From positions 124,001-188,000 of the forward strand of contig JAWKHR010000008.1 of the NCBI GenBank assembly GCA_041394725.1: a DNA stretch of 64,000 nucleotides. The letters run 5' to 3'. Shown here in pieces: positions 62,619-64,000 of this stretch. The notes below the pieces were generated by a model. That model had not been told where the DNA came from. It saw only the letters and a list, made by a program, of their open reading frames with translations, and searched no databases. A program made the translations under genes and the position numbers. The stretch is from JAWKHR01 sp041394725 (GTDB taxonomy: Bacteria > Acidobacteriota > Vicinamibacteria > Vicinamibacterales > SCN-69-37). Numbering within the stretch: position 1 is the first letter of the stretch; the number at the start of each line of letters is the position of its first letter.

Positions 62619-63428
62619 TCAGGTTCGGCCGGGTGGCACCGACTTTTCGGGTGCCGGCAGGCGCAGGAGCGGCGGGTCGAGGGGCCAGTCGGCGGGCGGA
62701 GGGTCGTAGAACACGCGCTCGAGGAACAGGCCGGATGCCGGCGCGGTGAGGCGCGCCGGCAGGTCGCCTCCGCCGGCGAGCAGCCCGGGAATCGCGTCGG
62801 GCGCGAGGCCGCCGCGGCCGCACTCGACCATCACGCCGACCAGCCGGCGCACCATCTTCCACAGGAAGTGCGACCCGACGACGCGGATGAGGACGAGCGC
62901 GCCGTGGACGCGCACGGTGATGCCCTCGACGAGCACGCGCGTGGACTTCTCGTCCGGGTCGTCGTCGGTGAACGCGCGGTAGTCCTGGAAGCCGGAGAGG
63001 CGGCGCGCGGCGGCCTCGAGCCGGTCCGCGTCCAGCGGCTCGCGCACCCACCAGACGAACGGCTTGAAGAACGCGGTCCGGCGCAGCGTGACCTGGTAGA
63101 CGTAGCTGCGCGCGACGGCCTGGTGGCGGGCGTGGAAGCGCGCCGGGACGCGGTCGGCCGACAGCACGTTGATGTCGGGCGGCAAGGCGTCGTTGGTCCG
63201 CGCGACGAGGGTGGCGGGCGGCAGCGCCCGGGCGACGTCGGCGTGCGCGACCTGGCCGAGCGCGTGGACGCCGGCGTCGGTCCGGCCGGACCCGTAGGTC
63301 TCGACCCGGCCGCCCGCCGCCTTCGCCAGGGCCTGGTTCAGCTCGCCCTGGACGGTCCGGGCGTTCTTCTGGATCTGCCACCCGGAATACCGGGTGCCGG
63401 CGTATTCGATGAGGAGGCGGTACCGCAC
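62619..63428 (-). CDS. truA: tRNA pseudouridine(38-40) synthase TruA
   Basis: 269 residues. IEYAGTRYSGWQIQKNARTV opens the fold, and YGSGRTDAGVHALGQVAH contains the catalytic Asp of TruA. RSYVYQVTLRR and VGSHFLWKMVRRLVGVMVE are the other conserved blocks. The start is GTG with GAGG just upstream and a TAAAGT hexamer 6 nt before it. It modifies positions 38-40 of many tRNAs in the cytoplasm. It is divergent from the metallohydrolase gene, with only 25 bp between start codons. Confidence 0.97.
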   Translation of the reverse strand: MRYRLLIEYAGTRYSGWQIQKNARTVQGELNQALAKAAGGRVETYGSGRTDAGVHALGQVAHADVARALPPATLVARTNDALPPDINVLSADRVPARFHARHQAVARSYVYQVTLRRTAFFKPFVWWVREPLDADRLEAAARRLSGFQDYRAFTDDDPDEKSTRVLVEGITVRVHGALVLIRVVGSHFLWKMVRRLVGVMVECGRGGLAPDAIPGLLAGGGDLPARLTAPASGLFLERVFYDPPPADWPLDPPLLRLPAPEKSVPPGRT

Positions 63429-63438
63429 CGCCTCACTT

Positions 63439-63444
63439 TAGAAT
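63439..63444 (+). promoter_or_regulatory. candidate -10 element (TAGAAT) of the metallohydrolase gene
   Basis: TAGAAT ends 9 nt before the ATG at 63454. A GGAG lies between (63446), so either leaderless or very short-leader initiation is possible. Confidence 0.35.
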
Positions 63445-63453
63445 GGAGTCATC

Positions 63454-64000
<547 letters not shown>

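Overview
The window is about 64 kb of very G+C-rich bacterial chromosome (roughly 70 % by eye). It is densely coded on both strands and holds about 51 genes, of which some are cut by the window edge or frame-disrupted. Gene content suggests an Acidobacteriota-type organism, possibly of the Vicinamibacteria kind. The signs are a PadR regulator directly upstream of a large FtsX/MacB-type permease, winged-helix/TPR regulators, a VWFA-related secreted protein, a DUF5916 outer-membrane protein, a tricorn-like S41 protease and many dispersed short repeats. This placement is inference; no rRNA or marker set is present.

Layout. 0-8.5 kb: a truncated SDR, small secreted and membrane proteins, a PilT-type ATPase, a SYLF protein, an FKBP lipoprotein, an alpha/beta hydrolase, DUF547 and a second SDR. 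8.6-14.5 kb: an AGCS Na+/alanine symporter, a MrfA/MrfB-type repair helicase-nuclease operon and ribosomal protein L31. 14.5-19.9 kb: an aldo/keto reductase, a PadR regulator with two paralogous membrane proteins, an M28 peptidase and a small membrane protein. 19.9-28.5 kb: a three-domain MFS-acyltransferase-acyl-ACP synthetase, a winged-helix/TPR regulator divergent from a PQQ dehydrogenase, and a REP-associated transposase between two palindromic REPIN elements. 28.6-34.5 kb: the protein-quality block lon, clpX, clpP and tig, all on the minus strand. 34.6-37.9 kb: tRNA-Leu(TAG), a PadR regulator and a frame-disrupted ABC permease. 37.9-46.4 kb: VWFA and TPR secreted proteins, a DUF5916 barrel protein and an S41/PD40 protease. 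46.4-51 kb: a SLOG-like protein, an IS256-type transposase remnant, a WYL regulator, a TMEM175 channel and glutamate dehydrogenase. 51-57 kb: an acyl-AMP ligase-ACP-acyltransferase fusion, a peroxiredoxin with an in-frame TGA (probable selenocysteine), pdxH, a LOG protein and a universal stress protein. 57-62.2 kb: a decaheme cytochrome, an MtrB-type porin, a monoheme cytochrome and a NapC/NirT-type multiheme membrane cytochrome, which look like an electron conduit across the envelope. 62.2-64 kb: a small Cys protein, truA and a truncated ETHE1-like metallohydrolase.

Main points of interest. (1) The probable selenoprotein peroxiredoxin at 54113-54646. (2) A RAYT/REPIN system with a third REPIN copy inside the mrfB reading frame. 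(3) A different 129-bp palindromic element that gives two convergent genes the same C-terminal peptide. (4) Many genes with a TAnnnT hexamer 6-9 nt before the start codon, the spacing expected of leaderless mRNAs. (5) Several families of G/C-rich short-unit repeats that have entered coding sequence. (6) A cluster of about ten apparent frameshifts between 34.1 and 36.8 kb that looks more like local consensus error than gene decay.
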